34,554 bases of DNA, from the NCBI GenBank assembly GCA_002328585.1, contig DCUV01000008.1:91483-126036 (forward strand), read 5' to 3'. Below are positions 16,490 through 25,671 of the stretch, piece by piece. The position numbers and the translations under genes are program-made. Source of the stretch: Spirochaetia bacterium UBA2205 (GTDB lineage Bacteria > Spirochaetota > UBA4802 > UB4802). The notes beneath the pieces were generated by a model. It was not told where the DNA came from, did no database searches, and saw only the letters and a program-made list of their open reading frames with translations. Position 1 is the first letter of the stretch. Each line of letters starts with the position of its first letter.

Positions 16490-18660
16490 AAAAAAAGGTG
16501 CTATTTGTAATCCTTGCAGCATTCTTTATAGGCTTTTCATCAAGCATAGCGCAGGCAATCATGATACGGGAACTTTTGACGATATTCCGGGGCAACGAGC
16601 TGTCGGTTGGGATTATCATGGCAATATGGCTTGGCGGAATATTCACCGGTGCAGTTTTTAGTAAAACAAAACAGATTGTTCATCCAAAATTCATCATAGC
16701 AATGATTATTGTTCATCCTTTTTTGTTTTTAGTTTCATTAATTGTACTGTATAGCATACCGATTGTATACAGCTCATACGGTGCCTTTTACCAGCTTGAT
16801 GCTGAGATCATGATTGCTTTGCTATGCCTTTTCCCGCAATGTTTTGTCATCGGCTATGTTTTTCCTGTATTGATTCAGTATGCAGACGAGTTATTAGTAA
16901 AACATCCGGGAAGCATTGTCTTTTTGCTGGAATCATCAGGTGCATTTGCTGGTGGCATTGCATTTACGTTTTTTATACTGTTTGTTTTAAACCCCATTGG
17001 AACAGCTATAGTGCTGCTGCTCTGTGCCACCACACTGCCATTACTTATTTATAATCAAAAAAAACACTGTGTCACAATAGCACTGGTTTTTATTATTCTT
17101 TTGTTTTCCATAACCCAAACAAATAAAGTAGAGCAAACCCTGATTCAAAAATCATTTGCAATAAATCACCCGGGTTCATTGCTGCTCTATAAAAGAACAC
17201 CCTATCAGATGATGTATGTTGCAAAAAATTATGATACGTACTCACTCTATGGTAATAATATATTCTATACGCAACTGCCGGATGATTATGAGGTAAGGCC
17301 ATTATTGCATGCACTCTTTGCTTCAATACATGATATTTTGGGCAAAAATATACTTATTGCCGGCGATACATTATATCTTCCCTATGTTGCTACAAAATTA
17401 CAGGCAGTGGTTGATTATTGTACCGTTGACAGATCATTATGGAACACCTTCCATACACTTGGCAAACAACTATACCCCGACTTTGATTTTAACAAATTTA
17501 ATGTTATATTCAGTGACACCCGTGGCTTGCTGTCAAAAACATCAAGAAGATGGGATGGAATTGTCATTATCCCTCCACCTCCCGATAGCATACTTCACAA
17601 CCGATTATATACATTAGAATTTTTTCAATCTTGCAAAATGCATCTTAACCAGGATGGTGTATTCATCATGCAGATAGAGGGATTTGCTAATATTATGAAT
17701 CCTTCGTTGCGACGCTATATCTCATCAGTTTTGAACAGCTTTACAAAAATGTTCCCCACATCCATAGTTTCAGCCGGCGAAACCATCTATTTAATTGGGT
17801 TTAATACCGGCAATACCATTGATTTCAATAACTATCGCCAGAATTACCTTACCAATTTTTTAAAATCTGATACAGGAAAATCTGTTGCAGCAATAATACC
17901 CCATTTTAATCCAAAAGAACTGGATATGTTTTTTCAGCCAACTCACCTTGCCTATCTTAACACTACAATCAAACACTCTGCAATGGTAAATACCGATATT
18001 ATGCCCCAGGCATATTTTGAATATTTAGCTAACACCCTTAAGCAAACGGATTCATATATTGGCACTTTTATGATACAACCAGCAGTTATTGCAATCATAA
18101 TGATTTGTATTGCTGTTGCCGCTACTGCCTATTTTTTACGACGGGGTAAAGAGCACGCAGTAAAAGGGCTGGTGATATTTATTGCTGGTTTTATCAGCAT
18201 GTCAGCTATGGTTATTGCGCTTATGGGTTACCAGAATGTTTACGGAATTCTTTATTACAGGATAGCCTTTTGTAATGCCCTCTTTATGCTTGGTTTGGCT
18301 TCTGGTTGTACAACAACATTTACTGCAAAGCCATTGTATGCATTACGGATAATGACACTCATCGGTAGTTTGACTATGCTTGCTCTTTTCATTATCATGA
18401 AGCATGTATTGTTGCTGTATTGCTCTATTTTTTTCATAGCAGCAATCACAGGCTCTTTGCTGCCGTTACTGTTAAAAAACACGCAAGAAACATATACAAC
18501 ACGATTGCTGGCTTCTACACTGGATGCCAGCGATCACCTTGGTGCAATGTGCGGAGCTTTAGCTGCACCATTTATTTTACTCCCCATTTTTGGGATGTAC
18601 TCCATTGGCATCTTACTACTGCTTTCAATAAGCCTGTTTGTATTCAAAAAATGGATATAG
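16486..18660 (+). CDS. Polytopic membrane protein with divergent spermidine-synthase-like domain
   Basis: The start is placed at the ATG of the ATGA overlap with the radical SAM stop; ATG 16477 and a TTG at 16453 are also in frame. The 724 residues comprise about six N-terminal membrane segments (5-210, opening GFSSSIAQAIMIRELLTIFR), a soluble domain (about 235-440) and six or seven C-terminal segments (528-722). The soluble domain follows the spermidine synthase pattern (PYQMMYV, LYGNNIFYTQLPDDYEVRPL, then a Rossmann strand NILIAGDTLYLPY and WDGIVIIPPPPDS), as in fused transporter-like spermidine synthases. The SAM-binding GGGDG is replaced by AGDTL and the catalytic Asp loop by PPPPDS, so classical aminopropyl transfer is doubtful. 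Coupling to the radical SAM enzyme argues for a shared pathway at the membrane. Confidence 0.82.
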   Translation: MKKKVLFVILAAFFIGFSSSIAQAIMIRELLTIFRGNELSVGIIMAIWLGGIFTGAVFSKTKQIVHPKFIIAMIIVHPFLFLVSLIVLYSIPIVYSSYGAFYQLDAEIMIALLCLFPQCFVIGYVFPVLIQYADELLVKHPGSIVFLLESSGAFAGGIAFTFFILFVLNPIGTAIVLLLCATTLPLLIYNQKKHCVTIALVFIILLFSITQTNKVEQTLIQKSFAINHPGSLLLYKRTPYQMMYVAKNYDTYSLYGNNIFYTQLPDDYEVRPLLHALFASIHDILGKNILIAGDTLYLPYVATKLQAVVDYCTVDRSLWNTFHTLGKQLYPDFDFNKFNVIFSDTRGLLSKTSRRWDGIVIIPPPPDSILHNRLYTLEFFQSCKMHLNQDGVFIMQIEGFANIMNPSLRRYISSVLNSFTKMFPTSIVSAGETIYLIGFNTGNTIDFNNYRQNYLTNFLKSDTGKSVAAIIPHFNPKELDMFFQPTHLAYLNTTIKHSAMVNTDIMPQAYFEYLANTLKQTDSYIGTFMIQPAVIAIIMICIAVAATAYFLRRGKEHAVKGLVIFIAGFISMSAMVIALMGYQNVYGILYYRIAFCNALFMLGLASGCTTTFTAKPLYALRIMTLIGSLTMLALFIIMKHVLLLYCSIFFIAAITGSLLPLLLKNTQETYTTRLLASTLDASDHLGAMCGALAAPFILLPIFGMYSIGILLLLSISLFVFKKWI

Positions 18661-18686
18661 AATAAAGTTATATACTTCATCAACTA

Positions 18687-19460
18687 TCAGATTATAAAAT
18701 TTGGCTCATTTTTAACAGTAGTATACCATTCATCCATCTTCTGTATCTGTTCTTTGCTTCCACTAACCAAAATCCAGTAACTGCCCTCGGCACCGCCTAC
18801 CCCACCTGCTGCAAAAAGTTTAGCCTGTGCACCTGTAACTAACTGTATTGCATCAAGCTCTGTGATAATATTCCCTGTAATAGGAAAATATCGCACACCT
18901 TCTGTTATAGTGGCATTAATCATTTGCGATAATTCGTTTATATTATCGTGCAGTCGCTTTTCCAATCCTACCGGGATATAGAGCTGCACTCTTTTCCCTA
19001 TGACAACCTGCATGATTGCACCGGTAGTACCAGCCTGCGGATGCCCTATTAACACTGCAGCCTGTTGTAACTCTATATTGACTGCATTTGCTCCTTTGAT
19101 GACAATGTCCCCTTTTTGCAGGTCATTCATAACATCAAATACTGTTTTATTTTTTTCATAAACACCACCTTTAATAATGACATCACCTCTAAATGCGGAT
19201 TCATCGGGCAATCGTCCTGATTCAGTGCGTTTATACCATGATGGCAATGTTATTCCTCTAAAAAAATGTTGCATTGAAAATCCTTCTGACTGATTTACAT
19301 GGCGCAGCATCTCCTCAGCAATATACCCATTGGTTGTACCGGCTACGATAACGATAGTTTTGCTGCGCAGGGCTTCTATAATCTCGGGAATATACAGCAT
19401 TGATTGTGCAATCATCCTTTTCCCGGCAGCGGGTGTAATAAGGTATTGTTTGGCAATCAT
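18687..19460 (-). CDS. Conserved hypothetical protein with glycine-rich repeated motifs
   Basis: A 257-residue soluble protein without signal peptide or membrane segment. Recognisable blocks are TIVIVAGTTNGYIAEEML (31-48), FFRGITLPSWYK, a segment KGDIVIKGANAVNIELQQAA followed by VLIGHPQAGTTGAIMQVV, IPVGLEKRL, ITELDAIQLVTGAQAKLFAA and GGVGGAEGSYWILVSGS. I recall a conserved uncharacterised family with these motifs in archaea and bacteria, but no function; this recollection is unverified. The glycine and alternating strand-helix pattern suggests an alpha/beta nucleotide- or coenzyme-binding fold. TGAGGT precedes the ATG. It converges on the spermidine-synthase-like gene (26 bp gap) and lies 131 bp downstream of the permease gene on the same strand. 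Confidence 0.7.
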   Translation of the reverse strand: MIAKQYLITPAAGKRMIAQSMLYIPEIIEALRSKTIVIVAGTTNGYIAEEMLRHVNQSEGFSMQHFFRGITLPSWYKRTESGRLPDESAFRGDVIIKGGVYEKNKTVFDVMNDLQKGDIVIKGANAVNIELQQAAVLIGHPQAGTTGAIMQVVIGKRVQLYIPVGLEKRLHDNINELSQMINATITEGVRYFPITGNIITELDAIQLVTGAQAKLFAAGGVGGAEGSYWILVSGSKEQIQKMDEWYTTVKNEPNFII

Positions 19461-19591
19461 AGTTACCTCACTATCAAAAATAAATTCAATAAAAAAAGAT
19501 TATAGTATAATGTATACAATTATACAAAGAGCAAACAAAACTACAAATCTTGTGGGAATAATTATCATTACAAAGTTATTAGCATTACTCA

Positions 19592-20944
19592 TTATGAGGA
19601 CTTCCCTGTGTTATAATGCTGCCATATATAATAAACAGGAATGCCCAGCAGTAGTACCCCGATAGCAAAAGCAGAGGTAATGGTCCAGCAACAGAGGGCT
19701 GCAATCATCATGATGATTGTCGATACAACATATGCAATGGGGACAAGGGGATAGAGCGGTGTGCTGTACGAGCTTTTAAGCTCAGGATGTTTTTTCCGTA
19801 TAATCATGAGCCCCAGTACGGTTAACACAGGAAAGATATTGAGCGCAAAGCCCATATAGATAACCAGTGACACAGCAGTTCCTGAATATACATAGATGAC
19901 CGCCAGAATCATCTGTAAAACAATAGCATAGAGCGGAGTACCAAAACGCTTGCTGATTGTTGACAATGATGAAAAGATCATTTTATCTTTAGCCATTGCA
20001 TAATACACACGTGGCCCCAGCATCATCTGTGCAGATACTGACGATAAAAGTATAATGGCGATAGTTATACTAAAAAAATTGCTTGCAGCAGGGCCAAATA
20101 ATGCATTGGCTGCAATAGCACCTATCTCATCCTGATTCATGATAGTAATGCCATCGGTTGACATAAGAAAAACAATATTTAAAAGGATATACAAAACGGT
20201 GGTGATAGTTACTCCCCAGAACATTATCCGCGGCAAATTTTTTTCAGGATGTACTATCTCACCTGCAATATAGGTGGCACCATTCCATCCTGTGTAAGCA
20301 AACATCACCATTAAAAGCGATAGTCCTATAAATGGGATTGAACCTGTTTCCACGGTGCCATAGTGCGCATAGAGCCTGTGAACAGCGGAACTATCGAGCA
20401 CATAAAACCCTGCAACAATAAACGCCGCAACGATAGCAATTTTTAAGACAGTAAGGATATTCTGTATGGCAGTTCCCCGTTTTACCCCAATTATATGAAT
20501 GAAGCCAAATGTGATAATGATAAGTGCAGCAATATTTTTTTGCCAGAAGATATCACCGGTAATACTGGTTATGCCAGCAGCATGAATGTTCATAAAAAAT
20601 TTATTGAGATACTGCACTAAAAGCATGGAGCTGGTTGCAACCGGTGCAGTAAATCCAACAATGAGCGACACCCACCCCGTTAAAAATGCAGGCAGGTTGC
20701 CAAATATTTTTTTTAAATAAAGATATTCGCCGCCAACATCAGGCCAGAGCACAGCTAATTCACTGTAGCTTAATGCGCCACACAGAGCAACAACACCGCC
20801 TATCACCCACAATAGTATAACAATCAGAGCATTGTTGGTCATGCCCAGTATATTGCCTGTTGTCATAAAAATCCCGGTGCCAATCATATCGGCAATGATA
20901 ACCATTATACCGGTAAACAGTCCCAACTGGCGTTTAAGCTCCAA
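19592..20944 (-). CDS. APC-family amino acid permease
   Basis: The 450-residue protein has about 12 hydrophobic segments and the N-terminal signature DMIGTGIFMTTG of the amino acid-polyamine-organocation superfamily (LAT/YkbA-like group), with the unwound first helix motif GTGIF. TM6 contains MFAYTGWNGATYIAGEI, matching the substrate-site region of the family. The start is a TTG preceded eight bases upstream by AAGGGG, a site that overlaps the Smc stop codon, so translation is coupled to Smc. It probably exchanges or imports an amino acid across the inner membrane; the substrate cannot be read. The pairing with smc is most likely a local operon accident. Confidence 0.9.
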   Translation of the reverse strand: MELKRQLGLFTGIMVIIADMIGTGIFMTTGNILGMTNNALIVILLWVIGGVVALCGALSYSELAVLWPDVGGEYLYLKKIFGNLPAFLTGWVSLIVGFTAPVATSSMLLVQYLNKFFMNIHAAGITSITGDIFWQKNIAALIIITFGFIHIIGVKRGTAIQNILTVLKIAIVAAFIVAGFYVLDSSAVHRLYAHYGTVETGSIPFIGLSLLMVMFAYTGWNGATYIAGEIVHPEKNLPRIMFWGVTITTVLYILLNIVFLMSTDGITIMNQDEIGAIAANALFGPAASNFFSITIAIILLSSVSAQMMLGPRVYYAMAKDKMIFSSLSTISKRFGTPLYAIVLQMILAVIYVYSGTAVSLVIYMGFALNIFPVLTVLGLMIIRKKHPELKSSYSTPLYPLVPIAYVVSTIIMMIAALCCWTITSAFAIGVLLLGIPVYYIWQHYNTGKSS

Positions 20945-20955
20945 AAAATTACCCC

Positions 20956-23703
20956 TTATTTTGACATGGCATACGCAGTTTCCAATTTAACCGAAAGCAC
21001 CTTAGAAACTCCGGGCTCTTCCATTGTTACACCAAAAATAGAATCACATACACTCATCGTTTTTTTGTTATGAGTAACAATAACAAACTGAGTTGATTTT
21101 GAAAATTTCTGAACAAGCCGTATAAAACGGCCTATATTCTCTTCATCAAGTGCAGCGTCAATCTCATCAAGAAAACAAAAAGGCGAAGCCTTTACCATAT
21201 ATGTTGCAAACAAAAGCGCAATAGCTATCATGGAGCGTTCGCCGCCCGATAGCATGTTTATGTTTTTATTCTTTTTCCCGGGTGGACGCACTATAATCTC
21301 AATACCGCTTTCAAGAATATTTTCAGGATCGGTTAAATCAATAATTGCTTCACCGCCATTAAAAAGTTGTTTAAATATCTCCTGAAAATTTTTCTGAATT
21401 TCTTTAAAAGTCTGTAAAAACAAATCTACTGATTGTTTATTGATGTCAGCAATAACGGACAAAATATCCTCGCGGGCTTTCTCTATATCTTTTTTTTGTT
21501 CAATATAATATTCAAATCGTTTTTTCAAGTCCTTATATTCTTCTATTGCTAAATTGTTAACAGGTCCAAGCTCCTGGATTTGCTGTTTTATGTTTTGCAG
21601 TTCACTATTAATGCTTTCATACAATGATTCATCAATCTTTATACTGGTATCAGTTATTCGTGTTTCATATTCAGTCCATAAATATTCTTCAATTGAATTT
21701 AATCTGAACTGCAATTCAACAATATTTTTATCCAGAGAGCTTATTCTGTCGGCAAGCCGTTGCAGTTGCTCCATGTCTTTTTTTGATGATTGTTTACGTC
21801 CAACAATTTGTTTTTCTATTTCATCACGTTTTACAATCAGATCATGAATCTGCTGTTTCAGCTCATTGCTCTTTTCATTAAATTCAACCATGCTATTCTG
21901 CCATTGCTCTATCTCTTTTACCAGTTCACTGATATAGTGTTGCAGCTTTTTAATTTCATTTTCAAGGTGAACCTTTTGCTTTACATCATCGGCTATCTGC
22001 CTTTCAATGGTCTGAATATGTTTATCAAGCCATGCTTTCTCGTTTTCATTCTTAGATAAATCCTTCTCAACACGGGTAATCATGTTATTAACTTCTTCAA
22101 GCTCTTCCTGCTCGCTGCGTATGCTTAATTCCAGGTGATTGATATCATTCCGCAACGTTTCTATATCGCTGGTAGTTTTAAGGATTGCTTTATCCAGCCT
22201 TTCTTTTTCGGCGTGTATGCCTGTCTTATCAAAAAGTATGCTTCTGAATCCATCTTCATAATTTTCAAAAAGTTGTATATCCCGCTTCAATACATCAAAT
22301 TTAATTTTTTTTAACTGTTGAGCAGCTTCTTCAACAAGATTTAGCGTCAGATTATGCAATGCATTCTGCAAGCACGTTTCGGCTTCGGCAAGTGTACTAT
22401 GAATTTGCTCTCTCACCTGCTCACGCTGGCTTTCAGATGATTCTAATTCAGATTTACGTTTTTCAATAGCATCAATCAATTGTTTAATAACTATCTCCAA
22501 TGACTCCCTTAATTTTTTTACGGTTACCTCAAAATCCTTAATGGCATGTTTTTTTTGTTCGATAGTATCTCTAAATGAATGTATGTTCTGAATTTTCTTT
22601 TTCCGGTGATTATAAAGGTTTTCAAGCTGCTGTTTATCGCTGGCAATATTGTTAACGATTGTCTGGCTTTGCTGTATATTCTTTTCCTTTTCTTCGGTCA
22701 ATTTTTTTACAGTATCCTCAATTTCACTGATTCGCTGGGCGGTAGCAGTAATTTGCTGTTCCTGCTGCTGAATAAGCTGTTTATTCCGTGAGGTTTTCCC
22801 ATCTATATCTTCAAGCTTTATAGTATAGGTATGCAGCTTTTTATCCCATTCAAAGAGCTGCAATTGAATATCATTTTTTCTTTTTTCATCATTTTCATTT
22901 TCTGATGATATAAGCGTAACCTTCTTTGAAAGCTCCTCGCGTTCGGCAAAAAGTTTTTCCCTGTCTTCGGTTACCTTCTGTAATTTTTTTTGAAAATCCC
23001 TGTACCGCAATAATTGCAGTGAAATATCATTCCTTTTATATTTCTCGCGCAAGCCAAAATAGATTTTTGTTTTTTCAGCCTGTTTGGATTTCAAATCTTT
23101 TTCGCGTTCAACCTCTTTAATGATATCGTTTAACCGTGCTAAATTAACAGTTGTATCCTCAAGCTTTTTTAACGACTCTTTCTTCTGAACCTTAAATCGC
23201 GAAATACCCGCAGCCTCTTCAAAAATATAACGGCGGTCTTCAGCTTTTGTTGAAAGAATTAAATCTATCTTGCCCTGCTCCATAACAGAATATGAAGCTT
23301 TACCAAGTCCGGTATCAAGAAAAAGCTCTTCAATATCTTTAAGCCTGACAGGTGATTTATTTATCATATATTCGGATTCGCCATCGCGGAAAACCCTGCG
23401 GGTGACAGTTACTGTGTCAGAATCAATATGTAATATCCTGTTTGTGTTGTTGATAACCAGGGAAACCTCAGCCAGTGACAACGGTTTACGCTGATCGGTA
23501 CCGGCAAAGATAATATCTTCCATCTTATCACCGCGGATATTCTTTGCCTGTTTTTCGCCCAGAACCCATTTGGTAGCATCAACAATATTTGATTTACCAC
23601 AACCGTTTGGGCCAACGATTGCGGTTATCCCTTTTTCAAAATGTATCTTTGTTTTATCAGCAAATGATTTAAATCCAAATATTTCCAATGAGTCTAAATA
23701 CAT
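20956..23703 (-). CDS. smc: Chromosome segregation protein Smc, short form
   Basis: The ATG at 23703 with AAGG upstream is preferred over two GTGs at 23709 and 23712. The 915-residue protein has an N-terminal ATPase half-head (Walker A GPNGCGKS at 31-38), long coiled coils (about 165-435 and 500-720) and a C-terminal half-head with signature LSGGERSMIAI (about 818-828) and Walker B FCFLDEID followed by a D-loop. These are the marks of Smc, which forms the condensin with ScpA and ScpB. The family is normally about 1,150-1,200 residues with a globular glycine-rich hinge in the middle. Here residues 440-500 (including YEDGFRSILFDKTGIH) take the place of the hinge and are too short for it, so this Smc is unusual. 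The head motifs are intact, so it is no pseudogene. Confidence 0.92.
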   Translation of the reverse strand: MYLDSLEIFGFKSFADKTKIHFEKGITAIVGPNGCGKSNIVDATKWVLGEKQAKNIRGDKMEDIIFAGTDQRKPLSLAEVSLVINNTNRILHIDSDTVTVTRRVFRDGESEYMINKSPVRLKDIEELFLDTGLGKASYSVMEQGKIDLILSTKAEDRRYIFEEAAGISRFKVQKKESLKKLEDTTVNLARLNDIIKEVEREKDLKSKQAEKTKIYFGLREKYKRNDISLQLLRYRDFQKKLQKVTEDREKLFAEREELSKKVTLISSENENDEKRKNDIQLQLFEWDKKLHTYTIKLEDIDGKTSRNKQLIQQQEQQITATAQRISEIEDTVKKLTEEKEKNIQQSQTIVNNIASDKQQLENLYNHRKKKIQNIHSFRDTIEQKKHAIKDFEVTVKKLRESLEIVIKQLIDAIEKRKSELESSESQREQVREQIHSTLAEAETCLQNALHNLTLNLVEEAAQQLKKIKFDVLKRDIQLFENYEDGFRSILFDKTGIHAEKERLDKAILKTTSDIETLRNDINHLELSIRSEQEELEEVNNMITRVEKDLSKNENEKAWLDKHIQTIERQIADDVKQKVHLENEIKKLQHYISELVKEIEQWQNSMVEFNEKSNELKQQIHDLIVKRDEIEKQIVGRKQSSKKDMEQLQRLADRISSLDKNIVELQFRLNSIEEYLWTEYETRITDTSIKIDESLYESINSELQNIKQQIQELGPVNNLAIEEYKDLKKRFEYYIEQKKDIEKAREDILSVIADINKQSVDLFLQTFKEIQKNFQEIFKQLFNGGEAIIDLTDPENILESGIEIIVRPPGKKNKNINMLSGGERSMIAIALLFATYMVKASPFCFLDEIDAALDEENIGRFIRLVQKFSKSTQFVIVTHNKKTMSVCDSIFGVTMEEPGVSKVLSVKLETAYAMSK

Positions 23704-24497
23704 TGACACCACCTTACTATGGTTGTAGCATTATACATGATTATAGTGTATTACCCTCTTTACGATTATCTACATGAATTTCTAAAAGCACTCTGGTTAA
23801 CCTGCTGAAAAACCAGAAAAAACTGTCTTTTGCCACTATTCTGTCATCAGACGGTGTTTATCCTTGTCATTGCAGATTTCCCTTATGGTGAAAGCTAAAA
23901 ATCAGGTTTTCCATAATTATCAATACTATTAAATATCCCTCCAATACTTATGCCACAAAAAATATTCAGAATAAAATTATGAAAATTATCATTATGTCGC
24001 ACTATAAAAAGCAATTACATGCAACATATCTATAATTACGCAACAACATTTTTTTTAAAAAATAATTTGCCCCAAACCCCTTTATAGGAGGTAAAATAAT
24101 TGTTGCAATAATAAAGTGATATTATTATCATCGCAGTTGCAGTAGGGTAAGTACCATCAAAAGGCATTCCATCTGTTTAGTTTGTACACAAAGGCAGAAA
24201 CTATAAAAATAGTATCATGAAGGAGTTGCTGATGGCTGGATGTAGCCGCTCAATAAGGGTTAAAAATGGATCGTTACCGTCATTTTGAACCATAGGAAGC
24301 CATCCTGAACGCTGATTCAGTATCTTTCGTGAATAAAAGATGCAGAAACAGATCCGTCCTGGCGACATGCCAGGACCCATCATGACAGGAGTGGCAAAGG
24401 AATTCCGCATCAAGACTGGAATGTTGGATGACAGAATAAATAATTTTATTTGCTAAGAAGTATTTTTTGAACGAGACATAATATAGTAATAATTACC
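23704..24497. other. 794-bp gene-free region with repeat debris
   Basis: Apart from short shadows there is no coding frame between smc and the lipoprotein gene. TTTATAGGAGGTAAAAT (24081-24097) is a strong ribosome-binding-site-like sequence, but every frame behind it stops within ten codons, so it may be a decayed gene start. From about 24270 onwards the DNA resembles the repeat-containing spacers at 12471 and 25585 (CATCCTGAAC, an 8-5-8 hairpin, ATGACAG). Confidence 0.6.
24356..24376. repeat. REP-like 8-5-8 hairpin
   Basis: GTCCTGGC (24356-24363), loop GACAT, GCCAGGAC (24369-24376) is a perfect palindromic hairpin with the same arm and loop lengths as those at 25672 and 25711, and ATGACAG follows shortly after, as in those copies. 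No U-tract follows, so a terminator is less likely than a repeat element. Confidence 0.7.
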
Positions 24498-25526
24498 ATG
24501 TATAAAATTATGGCGAAGATGAAAATGAAAAATTGTAATAACATTATGATCCATATTGCCATTGTTATGTGCGCTATAATGCTTGTCATAGCATGCGACA
24601 GGGCTAACCTGCATAATATAGCTGACAGTGACTCGCGTACAGCGTATGCTATTGCTTATAATGGCTCTGTATACACGCTTATCATAGCAAATATATATTT
24701 TGATAAACAATTTACAAGCTCTACTGTTTTACCAAACCCCATGGGAGGTATAGCGGTAAACAATGAGAGGGATATTATGGTTTATAACAATTCAACAGGG
24801 ATTGCACTATCCACTCCCGATTTAAAAAATTGGATTACTTCAGGTGCCTTTCCATCATATAACACTGTTTTAGGTTATCATGATTCCTTTTTATATTTTA
24901 ATGAAACCAACCAACAAATTAATCAATTTGATGAAGATGCTATGAGCTGGAATGTACTGGCTACAGCATCAACCAATTCATTAGGGATGTTCCAGGCTAA
25001 CAATTCACAAATATATATAGTTGGATCCATCGGAACAAATGTACTTTTTTATACTCTCGATAATCTAAGTACACCGTTTTTAACAGTTGATATAGGTATA
25101 TCACTTCTCAATCCTGTTTGGGGTTATGCAAACGACAACATTTTCTATATCTGGATGAATGATACAACAAATTCATTTTTTAAAATTGTCTCAGGGACTT
25201 CTATTAATCTAAATCCTTCTTTTTCTATTGGTGATTCATTTATTGATGCTACCGTAACTGATGATGATAAAGTCTTTGCTTTAGTATCTGAATTGGGGAA
25301 TATTTATTTAAAACAAATTATTTCAGACGGCAACTATCCAATCTTATATAATTTTGGCACAACCGGGACATTTGCTATTGATACACTTGATAACAATAAT
25401 CTTATTATTGCATCCTATGGGAATACTGAAAGTTACAATGGTTTATTTATCTATAACATAAAAAAAATGAAAATAGAAAATTTTATTACTACTGAAGATG
25501 TTATTGCATTATGTGTTCCGCGTTAA
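24498..25526 (+). CDS. Lipoprotein, possible beta-propeller
   Basis: I do not recognise a family for this 342-residue protein. The N-terminus (MYKIMAKMKMKNCNNIMIHI, then AIVMCAIMLVIAC) is a lipoprotein signal with lipobox LVIAC, so the mature protein starts at Cys33 and is exported. Several in-frame ATGs (24498, 24513, 24522, 24528) compete; no clear ribosome site decides between them. The mature part is nearly all beta: repeated blocks of about 40-50 residues with aromatic ends (AIAYNGSVYTLIIANIYF, GYHDSFLYFNETNQQINQFD, ANNSQIYIVGSIGTNVLFYT, NDNIFYIWMNDTTN, DDDKVFALVSELGNIYLKQI) suggest a six- or seven-bladed propeller. Its neighbours are repeat DNA on both sides, and it appears to be transcribed alone. 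Confidence 0.7.
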   Translation: MYKIMAKMKMKNCNNIMIHIAIVMCAIMLVIACDRANLHNIADSDSRTAYAIAYNGSVYTLIIANIYFDKQFTSSTVLPNPMGGIAVNNERDIMVYNNSTGIALSTPDLKNWITSGAFPSYNTVLGYHDSFLYFNETNQQINQFDEDAMSWNVLATASTNSLGMFQANNSQIYIVGSIGTNVLFYTLDNLSTPFLTVDIGISLLNPVWGYANDNIFYIWMNDTTNSFFKIVSGTSINLNPSFSIGDSFIDATVTDDDKVFALVSELGNIYLKQIISDGNYPILYNFGTTGTFAIDTLDNNNLIIASYGNTESYNGLFIYNIKKMKIENFITTEDVIALCVPR

Positions 25527-25622
25527 ATTTTTTATTTCATGTACAGGTAAACTCTGCTATCAATACAAATTACAATATGGAGGTGTGCCATTCTGAATCA
25601 TAGAAAGTCATCCTGAACCCTG

Positions 25623-25641
25623 TCCTGAATTGGTTTCAGGA
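25623..25641. repeat. Short hairpin in repeat cluster
   Basis: TCCTGAA (25623-25629), loop TTGGT, TTCAGGA (25635-25641). CATCCTGAAC just upstream (25609-25618) recurs at 24301, and ATCTTTTCAGGAT follows, so it belongs to the same repeat debris as 24270-24400. Confidence 0.6.
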
Positions 25642-25671
25642 TCTTTTCAGGATTTAACGTTGATGATTGAT

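Noticed and set aside
23800..23835. Possible terminator CTGGTT/AACCAG downstream of position 23800
   Set aside because: The stem is only 6 bp and is followed by A residues on the plus strand, with no gene ending nearby in a fitting direction.
24201..24710. Minus-strand frames between smc and the lipoprotein gene
   Set aside because: One covers repeat debris and the other is antisense to the lipoprotein signal peptide; neither has recognisable content.
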